Assembly: GCA_020638795.1 (NCBI GenBank)
Contig: JACKHW010000008.1
Coordinates: forward strand, 143,382-207,381
DNA: 64,000 nt
DNA from: Planctomycetota bacterium
GTDB lineage: Bacteria; Planctomycetota; UBA1135; GCA-002748355
Direction of reading: 5' to 3'
The notes beneath the pieces were generated by a model that had not been told where the DNA came from, did not search any database, and worked only from the letters and a program-made list of their open reading frames with translations. Position 1 is the stretch's first letter; each line of letters starts with the position of its first letter. Position numbers and translations under genes: made by a program. Positions 37,242-45,830 of the stretch are shown piece by piece.

Positions 37242-38288
37242 ATGCATCCGACGAAGAAGGTCTACATCGCCCACACTGGCGGCACGATCGGAATGCAGCC
37301 CGGCAAGCACGGATGGGCCCCGCAGCGGGGTGCCATCCGGAAGGCGCTCGACAGTGCGCATTTCCTTCACCGTCCGGGGTTGCCCGATTACGACCTCGAG
37401 GAGTTCGAGCCGCTGCTCGATTCTGCAGAGATGGTGCCGGATGATTGGCTACGGATCGGCAAGCGCATCGAAGCCAAGTTGCCGGATTACGACGGTATCG
37501 TGATTTTACACGGTACCGACACGATGGCCTATACGGCGTCAGCGCTCGCGTTCATGCTCGAGAACCTGCGACGTCCTGTTGTGTTGACCGGTTCTCAGGT
37601 GCCGTTGTGTTTGCCTAGGAACGACGCGTGGCTCAACGTCATGACGTCGATGATGATCGCGGCCAATGAGCCGATTCCCGAGGTCTGTGTCTTCTTCGAT
37701 GACAAGCTCTACCGTGGATGTCGGACGCGCAAGGTCGACTGCGACAGCTTTGCCGCATTCGCGTCGCCCAACTATCCGCCGCTCGCCGAGGCTGGCGTTT
37801 CGATCGAAGTCGATTGGAAGCACGTGCGAATCGCGCCAGCGGGCGAGCACGCGATCCGATTGCACGAACGCATGGATCCGAACGTCGGAGTCCTGTGGCT
37901 CTTTCCCGGAATTCACGAGAAGTTCCTTCGGAACTTCTTGAGACCGCCACTAAAAGGGGCCGTCATTCAATCCTATGGCTTGGGCAATGGGCCGACTTCG
38001 AGTCGTGGGTTTACCGATGCATTGCGCGAAGCGACGCAGCGCGGAGTCGTTCTCGTCAACTGCACGCAGTGTTTGGCCGGTCGTGTGTCAGACGACGACT
38101 ACGAGACCGGACGCGGTATGGCCGCGGCTGGGATGATCAACGGCTTCGATATGACCCCTGAAGCTGCTCTGACCAAGCTCAGCTATTTGTTCGGGCTTGG
38201 ACTGAGCGCAGAACGCGTGCGTGCGGAAATGCAGCGTGACTTGCGGGGGGAGCTGTCGAGTGTTCCCGTGAAATACGCGAATCAATAA
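37242..38288 (+). CDS. ansA: Type I L-asparaginase
   Basis: This 348-residue cytoplasmic-type asparaginase hydrolyses asparagine to aspartate and ammonia. The first active-site threonine motif HTGGTIGM (11-18, Thr12) and the second, HGTDTMAYTASAL (Thr92, Asp93), are intact. The downstream TGSQVPL, RTRKVDC and FASPNYPPLAEAG segments are typical of the family. No signal peptide is present, in line with type I enzymes. Sequence resemblance to amidotransferase-associated asparaginase domains is possible, but no GatD partner is near. Confidence 0.93.
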   Translation: MHPTKKVYIAHTGGTIGMQPGKHGWAPQRGAIRKALDSAHFLHRPGLPDYDLEEFEPLLDSAEMVPDDWLRIGKRIEAKLPDYDGIVILHGTDTMAYTASALAFMLENLRRPVVLTGSQVPLCLPRNDAWLNVMTSMMIAANEPIPEVCVFFDDKLYRGCRTRKVDCDSFAAFASPNYPPLAEAGVSIEVDWKHVRIAPAGEHAIRLHERMDPNVGVLWLFPGIHEKFLRNFLRPPLKGAVIQSYGLGNGPTSSRGFTDALREATQRGVVLVNCTQCLAGRVSDDDYETGRGMAAAGMINGFDMTPEAALTKLSYLFGLGLSAERVRAEMQRDLRGELSSVPVKYANQ

Positions 38289-38314
38289 GACGGTTTCCAA
38301 CAAGCTGCTATTGA

Positions 38315-38340
38315 ATCGATATCGACAAAACTATCGATAT
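38315..38340. promoter_or_regulatory. Paired ATCGATAT repeats upstream of the AT-hook gene
   Basis: Two copies of ATCGATAT (38315-38322 and 38333-38340) are spaced 18 bp start to start. Each lies in a local palindrome (TCGATATCGA and TATCGATA). The region is AT-rich compared with its surroundings. It suits binding by the HTH/AT-hook protein encoded just downstream. Confidence 0.45.
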
Positions 38341-38376
38341 TGCAGCGCATGGATCTTAGAGTCTTCGCCCGCGAAC

Positions 38377-38405
38377 AATGATGTTCGCCAATAACCGGGA
38401 TCATT
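38377..38405. repeat. Inverted repeat AATGAT / ATCATT at the AT-hook gene start
   Basis: A 6-bp dyad (38377-38382 and 38400-38405) with a 17-nt spacer ends one base before the ATG at 38407. It might be an autoregulatory operator, although 6-bp dyads arise by chance. Confidence 0.3.
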
Positions 38406-38406
38406 C

Positions 38407-38721
38407 ATGGCTGGAACCAAATCAGATCAAATCCGCGAACTGCTGAGCACCGGTATGTCCGATGCCGACATCGCAAAGAAAGTCGGCTGCTCACGGAACC
38501 TCGTTTATATCGTCAAGTCCAAGGCGGGCAAGACGGGCGGCAAGCGTCGTGGTCCGGGTCGACCGAAGGGATCGACAACCAAAGCGTCGCGCAACGTCAA
38601 TGTGTCTGCGGGGAGCCTCGACGATTTGCTGTCGGGTGTGCGCAGCATCCAAGCCGAGCGCGATCAGCTCCGCAAAGCGCTCGAGAACATCCGAGACGTG
38701 CTCAACCGCGTCCTCGGCTGA
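38407..38721 (+). CDS. Small HTH plus AT-hook DNA-binding protein
   Basis: This 104-residue protein has an N-terminal helix-turn-helix (residues ~5-35, SDADIAKKVGCSRNLVYIVKS), resembling resolvase or transposase HTHs. A classic AT-hook core follows (GPGRPKGS, ~48-55), and the C-terminal ~40 residues are predicted coiled coil (IQAERDQLRKALENIRDVL). The layout suggests a dimeric, minor-groove-binding regulator or nucleoid protein. The region before it is AT-rich and palindromic. It lies 11 nt from the convergent sigma-54 activator gene. Confidence 0.72.
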   Translation: MAGTKSDQIRELLSTGMSDADIAKKVGCSRNLVYIVKSKAGKTGGKRRGPGRPKGSTTKASRNVNVSAGSLDDLLSGVRSIQAERDQLRKALENIRDVLNRVLG

Positions 38722-38732
38722 GCGAGGAGTCG

Positions 38733-40814
38733 CTACTCTTCCTCGGCGCTCTTGTCGTCCGCACCGGATGACGCAGCATTGCCGTTGTCGTCGAGGCCGT
38801 ACTTGTCGAGCTTGCGCTGGAGCGCGAAGCGCGAGATGCCGAGCAACTCGCCCGCCTTCGACTTGTTGCCCTCGGCTCGCTTGAGGGAGCGGCGAATCTC
38901 GCTCTCCTCGAGCAGCCTCACCATGCGCGGTAATGTCGTGCCGGACTCGGCCGGCAACGGTGATCGATCGTGCAGTTGCATCGAAGGGTTTTGAATGTGC
39001 TCGCTGAGTTGCTCCGCATCGATGACGCCTTCGGCGAGCAACAGCGCGCGGCGAATCTCGTTCTCGAGTTCACGAACGTTGCCAGGCCACGAGTGTGCTG
39101 CCAACAAATCGAGTGCTTTCGATGAGATTCGCGGCACGGGTCGTCGGGCCTCGACGCAGGCTTTCGACAGAATCGATTGAACAAGAAGAGGCACATCGCC
39201 GATGCGCTCCCGCAAGGGCGGTAGGCGTAGAGGCAAGACATGGAGCCTGTAGAACAGGTCTTCGCGAAACTCGCCTGACTTGACGAGAGCGGCCACGTCT
39301 CGATGAGTGGCGGTCACGAGCCGGACGTCGATCGGGATCGTGTGGCTCGCGCCGACCGGTCGGATCTCGCGTTCTTGAAGGACGCGAAGCAGCTTCGATT
39401 GTAGATCGGCGGACATGTCACCGACCTCGTCGAGGAACAGCGTGCCTCCCTTGGCTTGCTCGAACAGGCCCTTGTGATCGCGCACGGCCCCCGTGAATGC
39501 GCCCTTCGCGTATCCGAAGAGTTCGCTTTCGAGCAAGGATGCGGGCAGGGCTGCGCAGTTCTCGCTGACGAACGGACCCTCGGCGCGCTGACCTTGCTCG
39601 TGCAGGGCCTTCGCGATCAGTTCTTTGCCGGTTCCGGATTCACCGAGGACGAGAACCGGATCCTGCGAGTCGACATACCGATCCAAGAGACGGAAGACGT
39701 CTTGCATTGCCTCGGATTCGCCGACGATCGATCTGTAGTCGTGTCGCAAACCGAGCGCCCGACGCGAGGCTGCGAGTTCTTGACGAACCTCGGAGAGTTC
39801 ATCGGCTTGTTTACGAACACGTCCTTCGAGCTTCGCCGCGAGGTCAGCGACGCGGTCGTGCGCTTCGACCAGGGCTTCGTTCTTGGCGGTCAGATCCTGC
39901 ATGAGGCGTACGTTCCGAATCGCGACGCCGGAGATGTCGGACACGACGACGAGGAGCTGTTTGTCGTGCTCGTCGAACGCGTGATGCTGGAGCCGATTGT
40001 CGAGGTAGAGGACTCCTTCGATGTTGCCGGCAACACGCAAGGGGACACAGAGCACCGACCGCAGTCTCAAGTCCTCGACGCTCTGCAACGCCGAAAAGCG
40101 CTCGTCGTCCTGTGCATTGACGGTGAGTCGTGGCTCGCCATCACCGAGACATTCTCCGACGATCGTCTTGCTGATCGCGGTGAGTGGGTCGCTGACGGTT
40201 TCGCCCACGAAGTTCCGCCCCACGCGCACCTCGTACTGAGATCGACTCCGATCGCGCGACGCGTTGTCTCGTGAGTCGAGAACGAGAAAGCCGCGTTCTG
40301 CCTCGGTCGTGCGGATTGCTGCGTCGACGATGATGGTCAGGAGCCGATCGGGATCGAGTTCTTCGTTGAGCGCCTGGATCAGGCGCGCGAACGTGCTCGT
40401 GTCGAGCGCCCCGTCCGAGTGACCGGTCTCTTCGGCTGTGTGCGTGTCGCCTGCGTCCGTCGTGTCCGCGAGGAACTGCACCGTGATCTCGAAGCTGCCG
40501 ATACGCAGGACATCGCCTGGGCGCAACTCGGCCTCGGTGCCTTGTTCGACGCGAATGCCCTGGATCCACGTTCCGTTCTGACTGCCTTCATCGATCACGA
40601 CGACCTTGCGGTCACGGATTTCGATCGTCACGTGATGGCGGGAGATGCTCTTCTCACTGAGTGGAACGTCGCGTTCGCGAGACCTGCCGAGCGTGATCTC
40701 ACGCTTGGAGAAGCGATGCGTCGTGCGTTCCCCGTCACGTTGGACGTGAAGGAAGAACGGTGGGCACACGTCTCCAGCCGTGTTGGTGCGGTTTTGCAAC
40801 GACATGGACTCCAT
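38733..40814 (-). CDS. Sigma-54-dependent transcriptional activator with FHA and GAF domains
   Basis: This 693-residue bacterial enhancer-binding protein starts with an FHA domain (~20-112, ITLGRSRERDV, SRHHV, GSQNGTWI). A GAF domain (~145-300), a coiled coil and an AAA+ domain follow, with Walker A GESGTGKE (391-398), the sigma-54 loop GAFTGA (438-443) and Walker B TLFLDEVGD. It ends in a Fis-type HTH. It would sense a phosphothreonine protein through FHA and a small ligand through GAF, then open sigma-54 promoters. The FHA domain suggests input from Ser/Thr kinases. The target genes are not evident. Confidence 0.93.
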   Translation of the reverse strand: MESMSLQNRTNTAGDVCPPFFLHVQRDGERTTHRFSKREITLGRSRERDVPLSEKSISRHHVTIEIRDRKVVVIDEGSQNGTWIQGIRVEQGTEAELRPGDVLRIGSFEITVQFLADTTDAGDTHTAEETGHSDGALDTSTFARLIQALNEELDPDRLLTIIVDAAIRTTEAERGFLVLDSRDNASRDRSRSQYEVRVGRNFVGETVSDPLTAISKTIVGECLGDGEPRLTVNAQDDERFSALQSVEDLRLRSVLCVPLRVAGNIEGVLYLDNRLQHHAFDEHDKQLLVVVSDISGVAIRNVRLMQDLTAKNEALVEAHDRVADLAAKLEGRVRKQADELSEVRQELAASRRALGLRHDYRSIVGESEAMQDVFRLLDRYVDSQDPVLVLGESGTGKELIAKALHEQGQRAEGPFVSENCAALPASLLESELFGYAKGAFTGAVRDHKGLFEQAKGGTLFLDEVGDMSADLQSKLLRVLQEREIRPVGASHTIPIDVRLVTATHRDVAALVKSGEFREDLFYRLHVLPLRLPPLRERIGDVPLLVQSILSKACVEARRPVPRISSKALDLLAAHSWPGNVRELENEIRRALLLAEGVIDAEQLSEHIQNPSMQLHDRSPLPAESGTTLPRMVRLLEESEIRRSLKRAEGNKSKAGELLGISRFALQRKLDKYGLDDNGNAASSGADDKSAEEE

Positions 40815-40918
40815 GCTTTCGGATAGTCCAGGGATTGTCCAAGGGAACGCCGGTGACTTGGCACGGATTCGGTCGTAGGTTTGGGGTCAGGCCAGACGAC
40901 GAACACGGGGTTCTCTCG

Positions 40919-42181
40919 ATGACTACGGCAGGTCGCCCGCGCTTGCGGGCTCTCGAGCTACGCGAGTCCGTCGATCCATCGATGCGCGGCGTCCTTCTCT
41001 CCGACCCGGAAGGGCTTCTCCGAGCCACCGTGTTCGTGCCTCATGGATTGATGCCGGTGCTCGCGCTCTTCGATGGTCAGCGGACCTGTGACGAGATCGC
41101 CGAGTTGTTGGAGCGGCAATTTGGCCAACCCGTGGCGGCAAGCGACGTCCTTCGGATCGCTGCGGACCTCGACCAACGCCTTTGTCTCGAGGGCGAGCGA
41201 GTCGAGTCCCGTCGCGAACGCGAGCGTCGGGAGTTCGCGGAGCTCGCGGTGAGACCTCTACGGCACGCAGGTTCCGGTGGCTATCCCGCAGATCCGTCAG
41301 CCTGTCGGGAGCGGCTCGAAGAGGTCTTGCGTTCCTGGCGCCCCGAGGATCCAGCCTTCGCCGGGAGTCGTTTGCTCGGCTTGGTCGCCCCACACATCGA
41401 CTTGAAGCGTGGCGAAGCCGGTTATGCGTCCGCTTATGGAGCCTTGGCCGCAGACCCCGAGCCTGCGGAGATCGTCGTCGTGTTCGGGACTGGTCACCGA
41501 GGCCCGAGTTCACTCCTCGTGCCGACGACGAAGCGGTTCGCGACTCCTTGGGGTGACGTCGACTGCGATCGTGACTTCTTGGAGCGTGTTCGGTCCCGTC
41601 TCACTTCGAACGATCCAAAGAGTCTCGTTGCTTGGGAGTCCGATGAACTCCTGCACCGCGACGAGCATTCACTCGAGTTCCAGGTGTTGTTCCTACGCCA
41701 TGTCCTGCGGGATCGACGGCCTGATTTTCGAATCGTGCCGTTCTTGACGGGTGAATCTCCAGCGAAGGAGTCGACCCGGTCCCAAGCTCACGTCGACGCG
41801 ATCCTCGAGACCTGCCGTGAGTTCGGTCCATCGCGCGTGACGTTCGTCGCTGGCGCGGACCTCGCGCATGTCGGGCCGTTCTTCGGCGATCCTGCACTCG
41901 TCGACGATGCCTCGCTCGAGCAAGTTCGTGCAGCAGACTTGTCGAGCCTCGCTGTGGTCTGCGCGGGCGATGCTGCCGGTTTCTTGCAAGAAATAGAAGC
42001 CGACGGGAACGCGCGGCGGGTCTGTGGGACGACGCCGGTGTGGTTCGTCAGCAAGCTCGTGGGGGCTCTCGGTGGGCAGGGCGGGCGCACGTTGCACTAC
42101 GGCCAAGCGGTGGCGGAAGATCGATCGCAGTGTGTGACCTTTGCGGCGTTGGCCTTCGATCGGCCACGGATCGCGGTGTGA
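40919..42181 (+). CDS. MEMO/AmmeMemoRadiSam system protein B with N-terminal domain
   Basis: This 420-residue protein has a C-terminal ~270-residue MEMO domain with the metal-ligand-like motifs APHIDLKRGEAGY, FGTGHRG, EHSLEFQVLFL and GADLAHVG. The N-terminal ~100 residues form a small domain (VFVPHGLMPVLALFDGQRTC) found in a subset of MEMO proteins. AMMECR1 and radical-SAM partners, with which MEMO commonly forms a three-part system, are not adjacent. It is coupled by GTGA to a glycosyltransferase. The reaction is unknown; dioxygenase-like chemistry is only a fold-based guess. Confidence 0.8.
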   Translation: MTTAGRPRLRALELRESVDPSMRGVLLSDPEGLLRATVFVPHGLMPVLALFDGQRTCDEIAELLERQFGQPVAASDVLRIAADLDQRLCLEGERVESRRERERREFAELAVRPLRHAGSGGYPADPSACRERLEEVLRSWRPEDPAFAGSRLLGLVAPHIDLKRGEAGYASAYGALAADPEPAEIVVVFGTGHRGPSSLLVPTTKRFATPWGDVDCDRDFLERVRSRLTSNDPKSLVAWESDELLHRDEHSLEFQVLFLRHVLRDRRPDFRIVPFLTGESPAKESTRSQAHVDAILETCREFGPSRVTFVAGADLAHVGPFFGDPALVDDASLEQVRAADLSSLAVVCAGDAAGFLQEIEADGNARRVCGTTPVWFVSKLVGALGGQGGRTLHYGQAVAEDRSQCVTFAALAFDRPRIAV

Positions 42182-43383
42182 CCCTGTCCACGACCGACAC
42201 CGAACTCGACATCGCGCTCGTGCTGGACCGGTGGGAGCCGAAGCGAGGTGGATTGGAGGCCTACGCCAATTCGCTGTGTATGGAACTCGCGCGGCGTGGT
42301 CATCGCGTCGTGATCGTGACGGGGACCGCGAGCGGTCGTGTCGTCGTGGACGATGACGTTGCCCGGCATGTGACCGTGGAATCCGTTCGGGGTCAAGGAG
42401 TTCGCTTCTATGAAGAAGCGGACGAGCTCCTGCATCGACTCGAGCGCGAGGGGACTCTGGGAGTCGCGTTTCGGCATCCCGGACCCGCGAGCGTGTTCTT
42501 GCCTCTCGGTGGGCTGCTCGTCTCGAGCCTGGCGGCGAGGCGTCGCTCCGAGAATGCGCTCATTCGTCCACTGCGGGCGCTTGCGCGGCGCATGTCGTCA
42601 CGGACTCGGACGTACCTCGAGCGAGAGGCGCGGTTCTTTCGCGACGGCACTTCCGCGCCACGCCTTTGTCTCTGCAACTCGCCGCTCGTGGCGGCCGATG
42701 TGGCGTCTCGCCATCCGTCGTTCGCCGGCAAGTTGGATGTCGTCGGGCTTCCGGTCGACATGGTACGGTTTCACCCGCCCGATGACGCTCGTCGTGCGGA
42801 GGCTCGATCTTCCCTCGGGCTCGGCGATGGGCCTGCGATTCTGTTCGTCGGACACGACGAGAAGCGCAAGGGGTTGTCCGCCGCGAAGGCCGTTCTGCAG
42901 AGGGTCCGCGCTCGTCGCGTCGATGCGGCCCTCGTGCTCGCAGGGCACGGGACGGAGCGCTTTCACGACGAGGCACGTGGTGTCCGTGCGCTCGGCTTCG
43001 TCGACGACATGCTCAGCGTCTATCACGCATGTGACGTTCTGCTGGCTCCGAGTCTCGAGGACAACCTGAGTTCGTGTGCGCTCGAAGCGCTCTCGACAGG
43101 CTTGCCCGTCGTCACGACTCGCTGCAACGGTATCGCAGCGTGGCTGGCTCCGGAGGACGTACCTGATGCGAGTCGCCTTGCGCGCGTCGTCCAAGATCCG
43201 ACATCCATTCACGATTTGGATGCGGCGACGCTCGCGATGCTCGGACGAAGCGCTCTCTGCATGGAGCTACGTCGAGCGCGGCGCGAGGTGATCGGACGTT
43301 GTGCCGATCACCATCACTTCGACTTGGTCGAGCAGCGGCTCGCCGAGTTCGAAGCGATCACTTCGGCGGTTCGCGCAAGCTGA
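42178..43383 (+). CDS. Glycosyltransferase family 4
   Basis: This 401-residue GT-B glycosyltransferase has an N-terminal domain reading LDRWEPKRGGLEAYANSL (near residues 15-32). The C-terminal donor site carries ILFVGHDEKRKG and the acidic EDNLSSCALEALSTGLPVV motif of GT4 enzymes. The layout resembles WaaG-like heptose/glucosyltransferases, consistent with lipopolysaccharide or glycan work; the substrate is not determined. It starts with GTG overlapping the MEMO stop. Its 3' end overlaps the convergent gene by 26 bp. Confidence 0.85.
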   Translation: MTLSTTDTELDIALVLDRWEPKRGGLEAYANSLCMELARRGHRVVIVTGTASGRVVVDDDVARHVTVESVRGQGVRFYEEADELLHRLEREGTLGVAFRHPGPASVFLPLGGLLVSSLAARRRSENALIRPLRALARRMSSRTRTYLEREARFFRDGTSAPRLCLCNSPLVAADVASRHPSFAGKLDVVGLPVDMVRFHPPDDARRAEARSSLGLGDGPAILFVGHDEKRKGLSAAKAVLQRVRARRVDAALVLAGHGTERFHDEARGVRALGFVDDMLSVYHACDVLLAPSLEDNLSSCALEALSTGLPVVTTRCNGIAAWLAPEDVPDASRLARVVQDPTSIHDLDAATLAMLGRSALCMELRRARREVIGRCADHHHFDLVEQRLAEFEAITSAVRAS

Positions 43384-45586
43384 ACCAACGGCTGTAACGC
43401 CAACGGTCCGTATTGGGCTTGTCGTGCATCAAGTGCTTGCGCGCGTATCGATTCTTCGCGAGTTCGATCGGATCCGTCGTGTCCTCCGCGAGGATGTCCA
43501 GCGCCGCGGCGAAGAATGTGTGCGCACCACCCAGAGGAAGGTCGCCGTAGCGCACGCCAATCCCCTGGGTGTTGTCCCAGATGTCGGGCGGGCAAGGCTT
43601 GTTCTGGTAGGTGATCGGGACGTAGTAGCGCATCACGTCAGGCAAGAAGCCGAGCACGGGGTCGTTGTAGTTGAAGACCCACGAGTACTCGACGACGCTG
43701 ACCATGTCGTGAACGATCTGTCGAGCGGTCTTGTCACCCCAATACTGCCACAATGGGTAGTAGCCGTAGATGATGGCTGCGTGTTGCCACGGCAGCATCG
43801 CGGTGTTGGGTGTCGGGAACAGTGTGAGCGGATGTTGCGGTGCAAAGCTGATGGCTTTGCTCGGGTGGTTCTTCTCGCGCTTGGGTTCGATGATCTCGCG
43901 GATGCGACGCTGCAGGTGCCGGATCAAGCGGTCATCACCGGTCGCGAACCAGATCTTGATCGCTGCCTGTGCTGGCCAGCCCTCGCCGCGCGCGGATAGC
44001 GGGGCGTACGAGATTTGATACTTCTGATGGCGGAAGCAGCCCATGTAACACTCGCCGAGCATCCGCATCTCGTCGAGACAGCGCCAGTCACCCGTCATCG
44101 AGAAATAGTCGAAGAGGAGTTCGGCCGAGAAGTGCTCGGGCTCGTACGCGTTCCATCGGTGGTAATAGCCGATGGGGACGTCCTTCCTGTAATACGAGTA
44201 CGGATCGTTCTGCCTCAAGTCGTATCGCCCGAGCGTTTCGGCACTGATTCGACGAGTGCTCGCGAGCGTGTACGGCAAGCCGTCCCACATGTAGATGTCG
44301 TCGTTCGGCTCGATCCGAATGTCCCAGATCTGATAGGGACGCGCTGTCTGCTGCCAAGCCTTGCCTTCGAGCATGTAGAGCGGCCGTGGATCTTGATGCT
44401 GAACCGCGAGGATCTTGTGTTCCGTCGAAGGGCCGTTCCGGTGCGTACCCGTCACCCACGTGTGTGTGTAGTCACCCCAATCCGCCCACGCGCCGAAGTG
44501 CGGCTGTTGCAGCCACAGGTCGTAGTCTTCGCGAATCTGGACCGGTCCCCACGTCGAAGGATCGACGGGTCCGCCGTAGAGCCCGAATGCCTTGGTGCGT
44601 TGCCACGTCGCGAGGTCGACGGTTGGGATCATCGAGTGGGTGAACCACGACGCTGCGACGTTCGTCCATGCCGATCGCTCGCCGGGCGTGTAGCGCGGTG
44701 AATCGAAGACGACGATCACGCGCCAACGCTTGCCCTGGGCATCGCCGAGGTAGTCGTCGGTCAAAAGGTTCACTTGTGTCGACGGCGTCATGAACGTGTC
44801 GACCATGTGCACACCGACCTCGTTCTTGTCGGGATACCGCACGACGCCGCGCGCGCCCGCAACGAAGAAATCGAGCGACTTGAACCCGATGTCGCCGAGC
44901 GGGTGCATGTTGGGGTCGTTAGTCTTCGGGCTGTCCGATCCGAGATAGTCATTGGCGACGACGACATCGACGACCGCGATCGGGATTTCACTGAAGAACG
45001 TGAAGTAGCAGGTCTGACTGAAATAGTCGCGACCGATGCCCTTGTTCTGCGGATTGACGTGATACGAGCGCGTCCGAACGCTGTACGTCGCGTGGTTGCC
45101 GTGCAACACGGTGACGTGGTTGCCCGGCTTGTCGAACGGACGAGCTTCCGCGATGTACGGGACGCCGTCTCGATCCATCACACTGGTGAAGATGCGAAAG
45201 AGCGGTGCTGCATCGCTGATCGCAGGATGAAGTGCGAATGGCTTGGCGCGCAGCGTGCCCTTCTGAATCTTCCGCACGGCCTTTTCGCCGCCACCCAGGA
45301 CTTCGAGCCATTGCGCCTGGGCACTCTTGAGACTGCCATCCGGCCAATACTGGAGGGGGCGCCACTCGGTCGGTTTCCAGTCGACGTTGAACGGAATCGG
45401 ATCGTTCTTCTGGATCTGACCCTGGGCGAACGGCACCGACGCGCGCGCCCACTCGACGCGGGGCATGTGCGATGAGTTGACGACGGTGACGGTCGACTGC
45501 TGCGCGACGACGAAGGGCGTCACGGAAAGCAGCAGAACGCACGACGCGCAGGCACGGCGCGCGTCTCGAGCGAGACGTTGGATCAT
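43358..45586 (-). CDS. Large secreted protein, putative polysaccharide lyase-like (RGLX/YetA-type)
   Basis: This 742-residue protein has a signal peptide (cleaved near VVAQQ, ~residue 29). Beta-rich N-terminal domains follow, then a helical barrel-like C-terminal half. The QYWPDGSLKSAQAQWLEV segment and the later YHRWNAYEPEHF, YYPLWQYWGD and ADWGDYTHT stretches recall exo-rhamnogalacturonan lyase (PcRGLX/YetA) proteins. That makes a role in breaking down uronate-containing polysaccharides plausible. Active-site residues could not be assigned. The ATG at 45586 gives a clean signal peptide. The 3' end overlaps the GT4 gene by 26 bp. Confidence 0.6.
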   Translation of the reverse strand: MIQRLARDARRACASCVLLLSVTPFVVAQQSTVTVVNSSHMPRVEWARASVPFAQGQIQKNDPIPFNVDWKPTEWRPLQYWPDGSLKSAQAQWLEVLGGGEKAVRKIQKGTLRAKPFALHPAISDAAPLFRIFTSVMDRDGVPYIAEARPFDKPGNHVTVLHGNHATYSVRTRSYHVNPQNKGIGRDYFSQTCYFTFFSEIPIAVVDVVVANDYLGSDSPKTNDPNMHPLGDIGFKSLDFFVAGARGVVRYPDKNEVGVHMVDTFMTPSTQVNLLTDDYLGDAQGKRWRVIVVFDSPRYTPGERSAWTNVAASWFTHSMIPTVDLATWQRTKAFGLYGGPVDPSTWGPVQIREDYDLWLQQPHFGAWADWGDYTHTWVTGTHRNGPSTEHKILAVQHQDPRPLYMLEGKAWQQTARPYQIWDIRIEPNDDIYMWDGLPYTLASTRRISAETLGRYDLRQNDPYSYYRKDVPIGYYHRWNAYEPEHFSAELLFDYFSMTGDWRCLDEMRMLGECYMGCFRHQKYQISYAPLSARGEGWPAQAAIKIWFATGDDRLIRHLQRRIREIIEPKREKNHPSKAISFAPQHPLTLFPTPNTAMLPWQHAAIIYGYYPLWQYWGDKTARQIVHDMVSVVEYSWVFNYNDPVLGFLPDVMRYYVPITYQNKPCPPDIWDNTQGIGVRYGDLPLGGAHTFFAAALDILAEDTTDPIELAKNRYARKHLMHDKPNTDRWRYSRWFSLREPPK

Positions 45587-45830
45587 GATCGGTGCGTGTG
45601 TCGGTGTCGGCCAGGCCGACACCGCGCAGGTGACGGACCGACCCGTGGCAGAGGGGGCAGGGTCCGAGAAAGAGAGCTGTCCCTCATTCGGAGTTGTGTT
45701 GGTCTACGTAGAGGGATGCACGGTGGGCCGACGAAAATGGCCACCGAATCCGGCGAAATCGCCGTTGAGGCCGCCGTCTTCGCCAACGTCAGGCTCGCAT
45801 TCGGGTTGCGAAGGGCGGACGATCTTCGAG

